Shown here: positions 33,835-44,691 of the stretch, one piece after another
Layout of the letters: each line of letters starts with the position of its first letter
Position numbering within the stretch: the first letter of the stretch is position 1
NCBI GenBank assembly: GCA_020746995.1
Contig: JAGPXD010000001.1
Location: forward strand, 806,001-870,000
DNA length: 64,000 bases
From: Plectosphaerella cucumerina
Lineage: Eukaryota; Ascomycota; Sordariomycetes; Glomerellales; Plectosphaerellaceae
Direction of reading: 5' to 3'
Made by a program: the position numbers and the translations under genes
The notes under the pieces: model-generated
What the model was told of the DNA's origin: nothing
The model's database searches: none
Seen by the model: only the letters and a program-made list of their open reading frames with translations

Positions 33835-35408
33835 ATGGACTTCGGATCGGGCACTGCGTACGCAGAGTCGGACGCCGACGACGAGTACGAGCGCAGCGTC
33901 GCCGCCAGCTCCCCCGTCCGCGACGGCGAGGCCTCCCCCATTGACTCGGAGCTCCCCTCATCCAACGAGCACACACCCACCACCTACGGCCACCGCAGCA
34001 GCGCCGACAGGCTACCCGAGACCATCATATCCGAGTGGACGGCTGAGGAGTGCGCCGACTTTATCGGCACCATTGGCCTCGAACACTATGCGGATCGGTT
34101 TCTCGGTGCGTTCCCTCGCTCCTTGCGAGAGGCAAATTACTGACGGTGTGTTTTTTGGTGCAGAAAACGAAATTGTCGGAGAAGCACTTGTCGCGCTGCA
34201 ACATGACGATCTCAAGTCCATGGGCATCGCGAGTGTCGGCCACCGATTGACTATACTGAAGAGCGTTTACGATGTGAAGAAGGCACAAGACGTGCCTGTC
34301 GAGAGCGATCACTACGTTCCACTCTGTACGCCTCCCCAACGCCTCTTTCGCTGAAATGCCCCCGCTAACGTCTCCAGCCGCCGATGCCGAAGCACAATAC
34401 GCGACAGCAACCCTCAAAGATATCAAGCACCTGGTCGAGCAGCTACGCCTCCGCGACGAGAGAGTGAGCATGGTGGAGCAGGAGCTGCGGCGCCTTAGTG
34501 AAGATTTCAGACGACTGCGCGAGGATATGCTACCGGCCCTGCGGCTGGCTAAGGAGACGACCCAGCCACTGCCAACCGTCAGCAACAGCTCAACGCCCAG
34601 CTACGGCTACGAAACGACCATCTCGCCACCAGCGCCCACATCAGCATCCACCCAGTCCCCAGGCCTCATGAGGCAGTACTCGACCAAGAAGATCATGCTT
34701 GCCCCGCCAAAGAACCCCTCCCCATCACACCTCCAGACCGCCCACGAACGATCCATCGCCGAGCAGACCCTCGACCCCTCGAGTGCCGCCGAGAGGGCAG
34801 TCCTCTCCTCGTCCCACCTGGCCGCCATGAACGGCTCCGGCCAGAACGCCACGTCCCCAATCTACAACCAGTCACCACACATGCCATCGCCCACCTCCCC
34901 CCAGGGCATGGCCACCCTCGGATCGAGATCCTACCGGTCCGAGGCCCCCACGCCATCCTCGAGAAGCACCTTTGCCGAGAGCGACTACGGCCACAAGGGC
35001 CGCGACCAGCCCGTGTCCGTGCCCCGGAGGGGCCAGACCCCTGTGCCCGACACTCCGAGCACCAGCAACGCCTCGGTCGAAATCTTCAAGTCTTTCCGCG
35101 TCAGCATGGACGACCCATGCTACAAGGTCCTCCCCGCCGCCCTCAAAAAGTACCAGATCAACGCCCCCTGGGACCAGTACGCCCTCTACATCGTCTACGG
35201 CGACCAGGAGCGCTGCCTCGGCCTCGAGGAGAAGCCCCTCATCCTCTTCAAGCAACTCGACAAGGAGGGCAAGAAGCCCATGTTCATGCTGCGGAAAACC
35301 AACAACGCGCAGCCAGACGGCGCAGGCGAGGTGCCCGGCAGCGCGGGCCTGGGCTCGGCCGGCAGGGGAGGCCCCATGCCCTACGACCCGCCAGGCGGTA
35401 TCATCTAA
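33835..35408 (+). CDS. Ste50-like MAPK adaptor (SAM + Ras-association domains)
   Basis: Adaptor that links a small GTPase or Ste20-type kinase to the MAPKKK Ste11 in pheromone, invasive-growth and osmostress signalling; the Magnaporthe orthologue is Mst50. Exons 33835-34105, 34164-34325 and 34378-35408 give 487 residues. The frame is open upstream to 33802, but the first ATG is 33835. An acidic N-terminus is followed by the SAM domain (residues ~64-130: WTAEECADFIGTIGLEHYAD, then EIVGEALVALQHDDLKSMG and IASVGHRLTILKSVYDVK). A coiled coil lies at ~155-205 (RLRDERVSMVEQELRRLSED). A long Ser/Pro-rich linker with likely phosphorylation sites comes next. The C-terminal RA domain spans ~375-455 (VEIFKSFRVSMDDPCYKVLP, YALYIVYGDQERCLGLEEKP, FKQLDKEGKKPMFMLRK). 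Domain order and length agree with filamentous ascomycete Ste50 proteins. Confidence 0.93.
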
Positions 35409-36458
35409 ACCACCAGGCGCCGCACCCTTGGTGCTACCCCCCTCGGCCTGTCATCACATCGGGTGGCCAGGCCCTGTTTTATCTATCACTCTTATTTGGG
35501 GGCGTCACCGGCAGCAGCCCGAGCATTTACGAGAGAGCATGCGGGTGGGATTTGGTCCCACGGCGGCGGGCCATTGCGCACCACCGCGACCGCGACGCTG
35601 GATCTGGGAGAGCCCCCGCTCATTTTTTCTGACGGGGCCACGTGTTGGATAGAGAGAGAAAGCGGGCACGACGACGGAACAAGAGCGAGCTTTTTTGGGA
35701 CTCTTTTTGGAGGGGCAGACAGGCCCTCTCACATACCCTCCCGATGGGCGGGTTGATGGTGGACGGCCTATTTTCCCCGGGCCAGACGGGGCATGGCCGT
35801 GGCGGATGTCCTTTGTATTCTCGATACAAGTTTTTAGCAAATGTGGAGGTTTCTCGGTGGTCCATGGACATTTTGGAAAGAAGCGAGATGTTGTCCCCCC
35901 GCACGGCACTCTCGAGGTTAATGGCAGATGGCGCCACATGATCGTGATTGCGCTTTTTGTGTGTTTTGGGGGAGTGAAATTAACTCGGGGCAGATTTGTC
36001 GAGGGATGTCGTCCGGGCGGGTGTTTAGGGTTGATTGCGGTAGGGGGGCATATTTACCAGGGGTCGGGTGTTGGCGCGAGGCTATCTGATCTTGTAGAAG
36101 AGAGGGGATGGCAGGTTCCGAGGGGCCTGGCCCCCCCTGGACAGATTATAACCACCTGCCGAGTTTGACGGAGGGGCTTGGCAAGGCTGGTGATGTGGTT
36201 TAGGGTGCCGGGGGGTCCTTGGTTGGGTTACTTGGGTGAGAGGCATGGGTTGAATTCGGGATTTGGTTGGCCGCGAGGGGAGAGGGGATGAATGATGAAT
36301 CGGTGAAGAGAAACGGGACGGCGATGTTGTTCATCGTGAGGATGGGGATGTGGTGGTTAAGATTGTTGTTCGGCTGATGGATGGCGCTGACAAGGACGTC
36401 AACTGGCGTGGATCTCCACAATTCATTAGCCCGCATAGATCTCCACAACTCATCAACT
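35409..36458. other. Intergenic region upstream of tRNA-Thr
   Basis: 3' UTR of the Ste50-like gene followed by G-rich, gene-free sequence. Near 36411-36452 an approximate direct repeat (TCTCCACAA and flanking bases) occurs just ahead of the tRNA. Confidence 0.5.
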
Positions 36459-36530
36459 GCCTCGTTGGCTCAGTGGTAAAGCGCATCACTAGTAATGATG
36501 AGATCACTGGTTCGATTCCAGTACGAGGCA
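36459..36530 (+). tRNA. tRNA-Thr (anticodon AGT)
   Basis: Seventy-two bases fold as a complete cloverleaf. The acceptor arms GCCTCGT and ACGAGGC pair fully, with discriminator A. The D arm is GCTCAGTGGTAAAGC, the anticodon stem CATCA/TGATG encloses the loop CTAGTAA (anticodon AGT), and the T arm is ACTGG-TTCGATT-CCAGT. There is no intron. It reads ACU and, through inosine, ACC codons. Confidence 0.95.
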
Positions 36531-36927
36531 CTGACCTTCACTTTTGCCTCCTTCCCCAACATCACCATTCTCTTTTTGCCGCAGGGTCAATTTCAAACAT
36601 GCCAGTTTGAATTTGGCCTTTTACTGTGTCACACCGCTCAGCGTTGGTACGAAATGTCATGAATACCAATTCTCATGGGAACCCCAACCACCATGGCGTC
36701 TCTCACGCACCCATCAGTTCTTTTCACACGGCATGCCATTTGGAGCCCGTCAAGTGACATCGGTGTCACAATAACGGACTTCAAGCTTGCCCCCTCCCCC
36801 TCCCCTCGTTCAAACCAGGTCAAAAACAAAGCAAGCCCCGCCCGACGCCGAATTCCGAGTTTGTGTCGCATGTCCCAAATCCATTCCCTCGGAGCGCTTC
36901 ATATCACGTTCGCGCCCGTGGAGACGC
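36531..36927. other. Gap between tRNA-Thr and the 3' end of the Taf14-like gene
   Basis: Four hundred bases containing the minus-strand gene's 3' UTR. No further feature was seen. Confidence 0.45.
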
Positions 36928-38280
36928 CTAGGTCAGGAAGCCCTTCTTGGTGAGGTGGTCCCAGATGTCCTTTGTGAGCTTGTCGGGCATCGAGTACAGG
37001 TCGATGGAGAACTCGCCGGCTGGGAGTTATTAGCAACAGCTCTCATCGGGGTAGCACCTGGGAGACCTACAGTCCACGTCCGTCTTGATGTACATGCTGT
37101 CGGTGCGCTGGTCGGTGATCATCTGGATGACGTGCAGCAGGTCCGACTCCTCGAGACGGGCGAGGCCGTCGGCGAGCTTCTCGTAATCGTACTTCTGGCT
37201 CGCCTTCTTGGGCACGGCGGCGCCCTTGCGCTTGACGCGGTCCTCGTCGGTGGGGAGGGGTCCCGTCTCGCGCAGGATCTGCTGGAGCGACTGCGAGGGG
37301 TTCTTGAAGGAGACGGTGTGCTCGACGACGTAGTGGTTCGACTGGAAGTTGAGGTCGTGGGCGACGGTCTGCTTGGACTTTTCGGTCGTGTACATGTCGA
37401 TGGTCATCTCGAACTCGCCCCAGCCCTCGTTCTCGCAGGTGAAGGGGGGCTTGGTGAATGCTGTTGAGCAAGGGTCAGTCGAGCGGTCCGTCGCGGTATG
37501 TGGGTTTGTCTACGACGTACTCTGGACAGGGTTCTCGAAGGAGGGGTGCAGGTTGTAGACGACGCGCTGGAAGCAGTCGGCCGTGTGCTGCTCGCCATCC
37601 TCGTCGAGGATGAAGATGTTCACGGACCACTTGCGCATCGGGAAGCCTTCCGCCTGTTGGGGGAGGTCGGGCCTGGGTGGGCGGTCAGTCAATCTGTCGT
37701 GGGATCGGAGGAGGAAGGGTATCATCGTACAGGACATTTTGGTCGGTGACCAGGCGAACGCGGCGCTGTGGGAGAGAGTGTCAGTCAGTGTCCATGTTGT
37801 TTGTGATGCCATGCGAGGCGCGAGGGAGTTTGTCAGTCCAGGATAGGATGCATCCTTCCGCCATCGATTTGCAGTGCTTCGTCAGAGGGCTGGCGCATCT
37901 CTTCTATGCGCAACTCGCGACCGCTTGGCCGTCATATGATAGCGCCAAGAACACAAGGCGCCCAACGTCGTCCCATCGCCAGGCAGACCGCGCAGCATCC
38001 ACAAACGGGCCTGATCTGAGCAGTGCATGTCCGCGCTTCGTAAAGCGTTGCATCCATATGCCTTCCCAAGGTGACCTCGGGAACCAAAACGACGTGTCGC
38101 TTGTCGAGGATAGTGTTATCCCCGTGCCACCTCAAGTCTCCGTTGTCGCGTCGCATCCCTCGCAGCGCACTTGCCGCCTGGCGTCGCTGTTTGCCCGCGT
38201 GATCAAGCACCGCAAACTCCGCAGAACAATATCGCAGCATATCATCCAGAGAGGAATCCAATCCGTACCTCAACTATCAT
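36928..38280 (-). CDS. Taf14-like YEATS-domain protein
   Basis: YEATS-domain reader of acylated histone lysines, shared by TFIID, TFIIF and chromatin-remodelling complexes in yeast (Taf14/Anc1). Minus-strand exons 38280-38269, 37765-37731, 37672-37521, 37460-37071 and 37019-36928 join exactly in frame to 226 residues. The YEATS domain is residues ~5-130: RRVRLVTDQNVL, FPMRKWSVNIFILDEDGEQ, CFQRVVYNLHPSFENPVQ, FTCENEGWGEFEMTIDMY and LNFQSNHYVVEHTVSF. A linker follows, then the C-terminal ET-type domain (KYDYEKLADGLARLEESDLL to GEFSIDLYSMPDKLTKDIWD), as in yeast Taf14. The proposed first exon is only 12 nt (Met-Ile-Val-Glu) and is followed by a 503-bp intron. This start is the least certain part; the other exons are firm. 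Confidence 0.88.
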
Positions 38281-39155
38281 GATGTCGGAGGGTCAGGCTT
38301 CGGCGCCTGCACGAGGTGGTGGCTGGTGTTGTTGTATGTAGGGAAGCGAGTGGTCGGGAAGACTGCGTCGCGCGTCTGAGCTCGGTATCGCTATTTCTGG
38401 AGAAGAGAAGTTCTGGCCTTCTGAATGGCGAAGGAAATGTCGGTCGTTGAGGAAGGGCGGATGTCTTTGTCGGAGCTGGTTGGCCTTGTCTTGGTGACGT
38501 CCTGACGGTGTTTGGCAATTGGAAAGGCTGAAGGAGAAGTGGGGTGCGGTTAGCGCCGCCATATTCACCCCTCTGGAGGGTGAGCCTGGGAGCGCTATTC
38601 CAACGCCCACTGCCGTGCAGCTTCAAATTTTTGTTGTCAGAATTATATGACGGCCATGCAGAGCTTAAGCAAAGCTACAAGGTCAAAGAAAAGCAAACAC
38701 ATATCATTTGTAGCAACAGACACTTTCGATGACTTGAATCTGGGTGTTATTCCGCGTCTCTACGGAGCTATCTACGGGGACACACCCTGGGACGGGCGGG
38801 GAAGGGGTAGGTGAAGTGTCATGGTGCTCGTCGGGGGGAAGTGTGTTGTGATGCTGGGGGCCGGCTCTTGTCATCATGACCACACCCTCTGCCTATACGG
38901 TGGCCGAAGGAGCTTCTGCAGCGTCCCTCGACGACACGGTGATGCGACTCCCCGGGTCGGGGGAAGTCGTAGGTAGGGTATCTCTGGTCATTGATCCATG
39001 CTTGTGGCCCTCTCCAATCAATATTCACTTTTGAGTCTGTGCAGTGACGTGTGACGAGGGTAGGGGGGGTCGGTTTGTTGCATCGCCTTGATTTGGAGCC
39101 AGCGCGGCGGCTCGTTGCCAGCTCACTTTGGAGGCATTTCTATATCTCCGTCAAG
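38281..39155. other. Intergenic region between Taf14-like and RanBP1 genes
   Basis: Promoter and leader of the Taf14-like gene and the 3' UTR of RanBP1. No gene was seen. Confidence 0.5.
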
Positions 39156-40083
39156 TTAAGACGAGGCCTCAGGGGCAGCGGCCTCGGGGGCAGCAGTCTC
39201 CGCAGCCTCGGCAGCCTGCTTGAACAGCACCTCGTTGTCCTTCTGGGCCTGAAGGAAGGAGTCCTTGAAGAGGTTGGCGTCTGGACCGGGTTAGCTAGCG
39301 GTCTGGAGCACGGGCTTTGCGGGGGTGACTTACTCTCGGCGTTGGCGAAGCGGATAGCGAAGGTGACAGCCTCGGGCTCGCCCTCGCTGACATCGGCAGC
39401 GGCGTTCCAAACCCAAGAGCGGTCAGAGCCGACGTTGGGGGACAGCTTCATCTCGGGGACGACTGGGGAGGGTCAGCGGGGGTACATGATTCGGGAGCGG
39501 GCGGGTGACATACTGTAGTGGTTGGCGCAGACCTTGAGGGTCTTGTCGCGGCGCATGACCAGGCGGGTCTTGCCGTTCTCCTTGTGCTTCAGCAGGCGGA
39601 CGTCACCGGTGCCACGCTCCTTCCACTCGCTCGACTCCTTGACGAACTTGAAGAGCTTCGCGCGCATCTTGAACAGCTGCTCCTCCGACTCCTCGTTTGT
39701 GCGGGTCTCGACCTTGTCGGTGAGCTTGACGACGGGCTCGAAGTGGACGTCCTCGGACTCGGGGGCCTCGTCGTCATCCTGGGGATCATGTCAGCGCGCT
39801 GTAATGTTACGAGGTCGAGGTTGCGGGTTGTACGCACACCTTTGGCGGCCTCGGCGGCCTCGCGCTGAGCCTTGTTGCTGCCCGAGTTGTCGCCGCGGTC
39901 CTCCTCCTCCTTCTTCTCCTTCTTGGCGCCGCCTCCGAACATGGAGAAGACGGACGACTGGGTGGTCGTGGCGGGCTTTTCTGCCTCAGCGGCGGCGGGG
40001 GCAGCAGCTTCGGTGGTCTCGGGCTTGGTCTCCTCAACCTTGGTCTCCTCGACCTTGGGCTCGGTGGCTTCGGCGGCAGACAT
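39156..40083 (-). CDS. Ran-binding protein 1 (RanGAP co-activator)
   Basis: Binds Ran-GTP and, with RanGAP, releases it from exported complexes in the cytoplasm (yeast Yrb1). Minus-strand exons 40083-39838, 39778-39514, 39462-39334 and 39280-39156 give 254 residues. The N-terminal ~95 residues are Glu/Lys/Ala-rich and low in complexity, with short repeats of EETK/VEE. The RanBD1 domain covers ~95-225: VHFEPVVKLTDKVETRTNEE, EEQLFKMRAKLFKFVKESSE, WKERGTGDVRLLKHKENGKT, RLVMRRDKTLKVCANH and SWVWNAAADVSEGEPEAVTF. A short acidic/Ala tail ends in PEASS. All three splices restore the continuous domain. The protein is longer than yeast Yrb1 (201 residues) through the N-terminal extension. Confidence 0.96.
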
Positions 40084-41281
40084 GATGGCGATGGATGGTG
40101 TGGTAATGGCTGTAGGCGATGTTGTTAGCTATTGTTCTATGACAGGAGCTGGCTCGACAGAAGCATGGGATGTCGTCAAGTCGTGGCGGTTGCCGGCGGG
40201 CTTGAGAGGCGCCCGTTGCCGGCAACCCATCTAGTGCCCTGGAATTTGCCCCTCATCCCAAAAAGGCGGGGGGCTTTGCACGGCTTCCGAACGTCGCGCA
40301 GAGCTCGGCGTCGGGGTGTAGCGCCTGAAAATTGAATGAGGGAGACTCACGGGTTCGAATGACTTGGCGGATGCTTTATAGCTGTTGTGGAATGAGAGCG
40401 ATGTCTGAACGTGGTGGACGAAGATGCGGCGATGTTTTTTCGACGATGCTGGAGCGAAAGTGGGCGCCTTGAAATGAAGGAAATCCCCCGCTTCGCGGCT
40501 TGGTCAGGCACCTGAGGCACGAGTCACATGTGGCGCGACGGCCCAACGCCACAGTGAAAGCAGCTGGCACGCTGTCGCGCCACATTCAGCGCCACAAACA
40601 GTGAATTCTTCCTTCTCGACAGCACCTTCCACTTTCACCTTTCACATTGTTGTTCAACGGTCTGTCCTTCTCTGCGCTTGTTAGAATCATCAGTCCTCCC
40701 GTATTCTTTTGAGTTGATGGACTCGCGATTCTGGCATTTCCTCGCTATCAAAAAACCTCCACAGGCACCGTGGCTCGATGATACGGCCATCCAAGTTAAT
40801 CGACTCAATGCCTCAACTCTATCAACGACCGCCCAAGTGAAATGCCACTTTGATGAGCATCATGGCTGACACAGTCTTCCAGGCTTGTATTCTCACCTGT
40901 TCCGAGCTGTGGTCTGCAGTGTATCGCAGCCGGCCGACCAGTCACCGGGTTTCTTGAGCGACACTGCGTCAAGGCTCACAATACCTGCAGGCGCAACCCG
41001 TGGCTCAGCCTGCCTGGCCTGACACATCGTGAATATCGATAGCCTTGTGCCTCATCCGCAGCAACTTCACTCGCAGCGACCGCATCATGGCAACACCACG
41101 TGATGAGCTAATTCAGGCTGTTCGCTGAAGGATTCAGACCCTGTCCCGACTACCCAAGTCTGCCGTCGGTGCAATCGTTGAACGCGAGGAATACGCATGG
41201 CCGATGTCAATGAATCCTTCGAGTTCGAAGCAAATTTTCTGTGTTTCAGTCAACTCCCTCGTCTTCACCCGCTGCCTCACT
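40084..41281. other. Intergenic region upstream of the broken SDR gene
   Basis: RanBP1 promoter and then gene-free sequence. A GGTTCGAAT match near 40352 is not part of a tRNA fold. An in-frame ATG at 41204 would add 26 unconserved residues to the next gene. Confidence 0.45.
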
Positions 41282-42236
41282 ATGGCACCGTCGTTCGAAA
41301 CACTTCGCACCCTCGTCACTGCCGTCGGGGCACTGAGTTGCCTTGGCACTGCCACTCACTTGGCATCCGTGTTCTGGATGTTCATTCGGCCGGGTAGCAT
41401 CCGCCGATATCTGAAAACCGCAGACGGGAAGCCAGCATGGGCGCTCGTCACTGGCGCCAGCGGTGGCATCGGAGGACAGCTCGCTCATGAGCTTGCCTCG
41501 CTGGGCTTCAATGTCGTCCTGCATGGCCGAAGCCAGGTCAAGCTGGATGCTGCGGAGAGAGGTCTCACTCAGGTCCACCCCGATCGCGAATTCCGCACTA
41601 TCGTCATCGATACATCGCATGCCTTCGCCGCAGGAGAAAGCAGCGCCTCCTGGGTCGCTTCCCTTCAGGACATCAACCTCACTGTTCTCATCAACAATGC
41701 CGGCGGCACCACGGAGAAAAGATGGCCCCCGTCGATGGCTTCACCGCCGACAGGCTCATCACCGATGCCAGCGTCAACGCCATGTTCCCGACACTCCTGA
41801 TTCACCAGGCGATCCCGCTGCTGGAGAAGAACCCAAACGGACTCATCATCAACATCGGTTCCCTCGCGGACCTCGGCGTCCCGCTGGGTGGGAGCTACCC
41901 CGCCAGCAAGGCCTTCTTATCCACCATGACCGAGGTCCTCTCTCGCGAGATGAAGCTGCTTGGGCGCGGCATTGAGGTCCTGGGCATAAGGTCGGCAACG
42001 TACATGGCACCAAGAACTCCGGGTTCGATGAGAAGGACTTCTTCTCGCCGGACGCATCCTCTATGGCCAAGGCGGTGATTGCGAGGGTCGGGTGTGGGCA
42101 CCACATCGTCGTCGGCCACTGGAGACACGCACTGCAGTTTGAGACGATGAACCTTCTTCCCAAGTTCGTGCTGGACCACTTCCTCACCAACGTGACGAGT
42201 GGCTTTAAGGACGCGAAGAGTGGCAAGGATGAGTGA
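41282..42236 (+). pseudogene. Short-chain dehydrogenase (3-ketoacyl-CoA-reductase-like), broken by two frameshifts
   Basis: A membrane-anchored SDR resembling very-long-chain 3-oxoacyl-CoA / 17-beta-hydroxysteroid reductases. It starts MAPSFETLRTLVTAVGALSC with an N-terminal membrane segment. The NAD(P) site VTGASGGIGGQLAHELASLG and LINNAGG are in frame 1 (41282 to about 41720). The reading then moves to a second frame (APVDGFTADRL..., catalytic YPASK within GVPLGGSYPASKAF). Near 41990 it moves again to a third frame (VGNVHGTKNSGFDEKDFF... to the stop at 42234-42236). Both shifts fall in short A runs (41717-41720; 41989-41990) and each is explained by loss of one base. No GT-AG intron fits either place. 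It may be a decaying gene or the sequence may have two homopolymer errors. Confidence 0.8.
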
Positions 42237-43251
42237 TATCTAGTGGCGGTGTTTCGTTTCATGGGGGCACGTTGCAGGGAAGCATGTCGACCGTCATCAA
42301 ACTCCATTTCGAACCCTGCACTGCATTGCCTTGGGCCCGCCTACCTGCTATCTGAGCATCAGCGTGAAGCCATGGATGAGCTTGGTAAATGTTGATCAGA
42401 TGATTCCAGAACTTTCATTTGACAAAGCTGTCCTGCACCAAGGTAGGGAACCCCAGCTACTGCCATGCCCCTTGATAGATTCTAATCATTCCTCCCAAGA
42501 TCCGTCTTCTACTTTGCCTTTCGAGCCAACTCGGTCCGACCCGAACCTAACTGTAATCGCACCTTAAATCGCCCCCAAAACCATCAGATGACGTGCTGCA
42601 TCGACTCGCGCCCCCTGGCTGGACGGAACTCTTTACCCCGAAGCCAGGCGCCGCCCCGAGTCACAGAGTCGCATTCATAGAAAGCAGGCAAGATACCAAT
42701 CGCCGGGGCATGCCTGGCGCACCACTCGGACGAAAGCAGGTGCCGAGTGCAGATGTCTCCCCCGGTCCCCGACGCACCCCGGACAATTGTGGGCTGGCAA
42801 TGAACCCGATACATACCGTGGCATTGCGAGTAATGCGACATCCCCCCCTCAATCTACGTATCGGTGTTAATCACCCTGACCGGACTAGCCCGACTCTTTC
42901 GGCGGAGCTCCTGGCTCCGGAGAGGCTGTCCATCACCAAGTCCACCACTCGGAGGCACCTATCTGTCGCGGGCCTCTCGAGGGGAAGAAAGGGTGGGCTC
43001 GCGGTAATTGGGGGGATCACTATCCTCCATCGTCGGGGATGAGCAAGGGGAACTGAATGAGAGGGCGGAAATAGGGGTCATGCTCGTCGCCACCGCGGTC
43101 GGAGGTCCAAAGGTTCGAGTCGCGGGGGAGTATTAAAACCGCCCAGGCGTTCGTCCGTTCGTTGGTCAAGAGTGGTTGGCTTTGAGTTTGCACTGCCGAA
43201 GCCAAGACCGTTCCCGTCGTTTCACAGTAGCATCTTCCTTCAGACGACATC
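42237..43251. other. Intergenic region before the pectate lyase gene
   Basis: One kilobase without a supported gene. The last 150 bases (43100-43251) form the promoter and leader of the pectate lyase gene. Confidence 0.5.
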
Positions 43252-44526
43252 ATGCGCGTCCCTCAGACCTGGGCCTTGGCCCTCCTTACCGGCGTCTCGG
43301 CCAAGAACATCTACGTCTCCCCCACCGGAAACGGCTCCGGCACCCTCGAGAGCCCGTACGGCTCCATCCAGACGGCCGTCAATGCCGCCGCGGCCGGAGA
43401 CACCATCTTCCTCCGGGCCGGCACGTACGCCCCGTCGTCCAACATCCAGGTCGGCAAGAGCGGTACCAGGACCTCTCCCATCACCGTCCGGCCGTACAAC
43501 TCGGAGAAGGTCATCATCAATGGCGAGAACATGCCCGGCACCCCCAAGGCCCTGAATGAGGCCCTGCCCAACGGCGAGCGCGGCATCTTCCACATCCAGA
43601 ACGCCCAGTACTGGGCCTTCTACAACCTTGAGTATGACCCCCTTGACCTCCTTGATGTCTCCTACTTCCCTTTCTGACTTTATGCAGGCTGATCAACGGC
43701 CCCTACGGCATCTACGCCCGCGATGCCTCGCACAACTACTACGAGGGCCTGTCGACCCACGACAACTACGAGACCGGCTTCCAGCTCGAGGGCGCCTCGT
43801 CCAACAACACCGTCCTCAACCTGGACTCCTACCGCAACCGCGACCCGCGCAAGAACGGCGAGAGCGCTGACGGCTTCGCCTGCAAGAGCGGCTCGGGCAC
43901 TGGCAACGTGCTCCGCAACGCCCGCCTCTGGGACAACGTCGACGACGGCCTTGACCTGTTCATGTTCGGCAGCCCTGGTACGTATCCTGCCCTCTATCAT
44001 GGCTCCCGACACAGCTAACACCCTCGCAGTGACCCTCGAGGAGGTCTACGCCTGGGGCAACGGCGTCAACCGCTGGGGCTTCAGCCCCTTCGAGGGCGAC
44101 GGCAACGGCTTCAAGCTCGGCATCACCGACAACCCTCCCGCCAACCACATCGTCCGCAACTGCATGGCCTTCCAGAACCTCAAGAAGGGCTTCATCGACA
44201 ACGGCAACCCCGGCAAGCTGACCATGGAGCGCAACACGGCCTGGAAGAACGGCGACCTCGGCTTCCACCTCCGCAGCTCCTCCTCCACCCTCCGCAACAA
44301 CATCGCCGTCAACAACGTTGGCTCCTCCCAGGCCAGCCTCATCAGCTCCGTCTCCGCCTCGGGCAACTCGTGGCAGTCGGGCTCCTGGTCCGACAGCTCC
44401 TTCTCGAGCACCGACGCCTCTACCCTCAAGGGTGCGCGTGGCTCCAACGGCAAGGTCCGTGGAAGCAACTTCCTGCTTCCCGCCTCCGGTGCTGCCATTG
44501 GCGCGACCACGCAGCAGGAGGTTTAG
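43252..44526 (+). CDS. Secreted pectate lyase, polysaccharide lyase family 9
   Basis: Cleaves de-esterified pectin by beta-elimination outside the cell. Exons 43252-43631, 43688-43977 and 44030-44526 give 388 residues. The N-terminus (MRVPQTWALALLTGVSAKN) is a short signal peptide. The rest is a right-handed parallel beta-helix: IYVSPTGNGSGTLESPYGSI and AVNAAAAGDTIFLRAGTY start the first coils. Asn-rich ladder positions recur later (SSNNTVLNLDSYRNRD, GNVLRNARLWDNVDDGLDLF, HIVRNCMAFQNLKKGFIDNG). The segment ESADGFACKSGSGTGN with its Asp and Lys matches the family-9 catalytic/calcium region known from Dickeya PelL/Pel9A. The C-terminal 50 residues are Ser/Gly-rich. A plant-cell-wall role fits a plant-associated fungus. 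The family call is from pattern recognition and is stronger than the exact specificity. Confidence 0.88.
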
Positions 44527-44691
44527 GGGGTGTCCCGCAGGGGAATGGGTGATGCAACTGTACATAGGAGAGGAGGGTGCCGTGAGGCGCCTAGTATATA
44601 CAACGCGAGGCTTAATACATACAATGCCTAATAGAACCTGTATCCATTACCCATGTGCATCGTCGATGTGGTACTCCTACACGGGTTCGGA

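Noticed and set aside
33084..33944. 286-residue plus-strand frame before the Ste50-like gene
   Set aside because: Pro/Ser/Arg-rich low-complexity frame in the CT-rich leader, overlapping the true start in another register.
40345..40362. tRNA B-box-like GGTTCGAAT
   Set aside because: No pairing T stem and no box A or acceptor arms around it.
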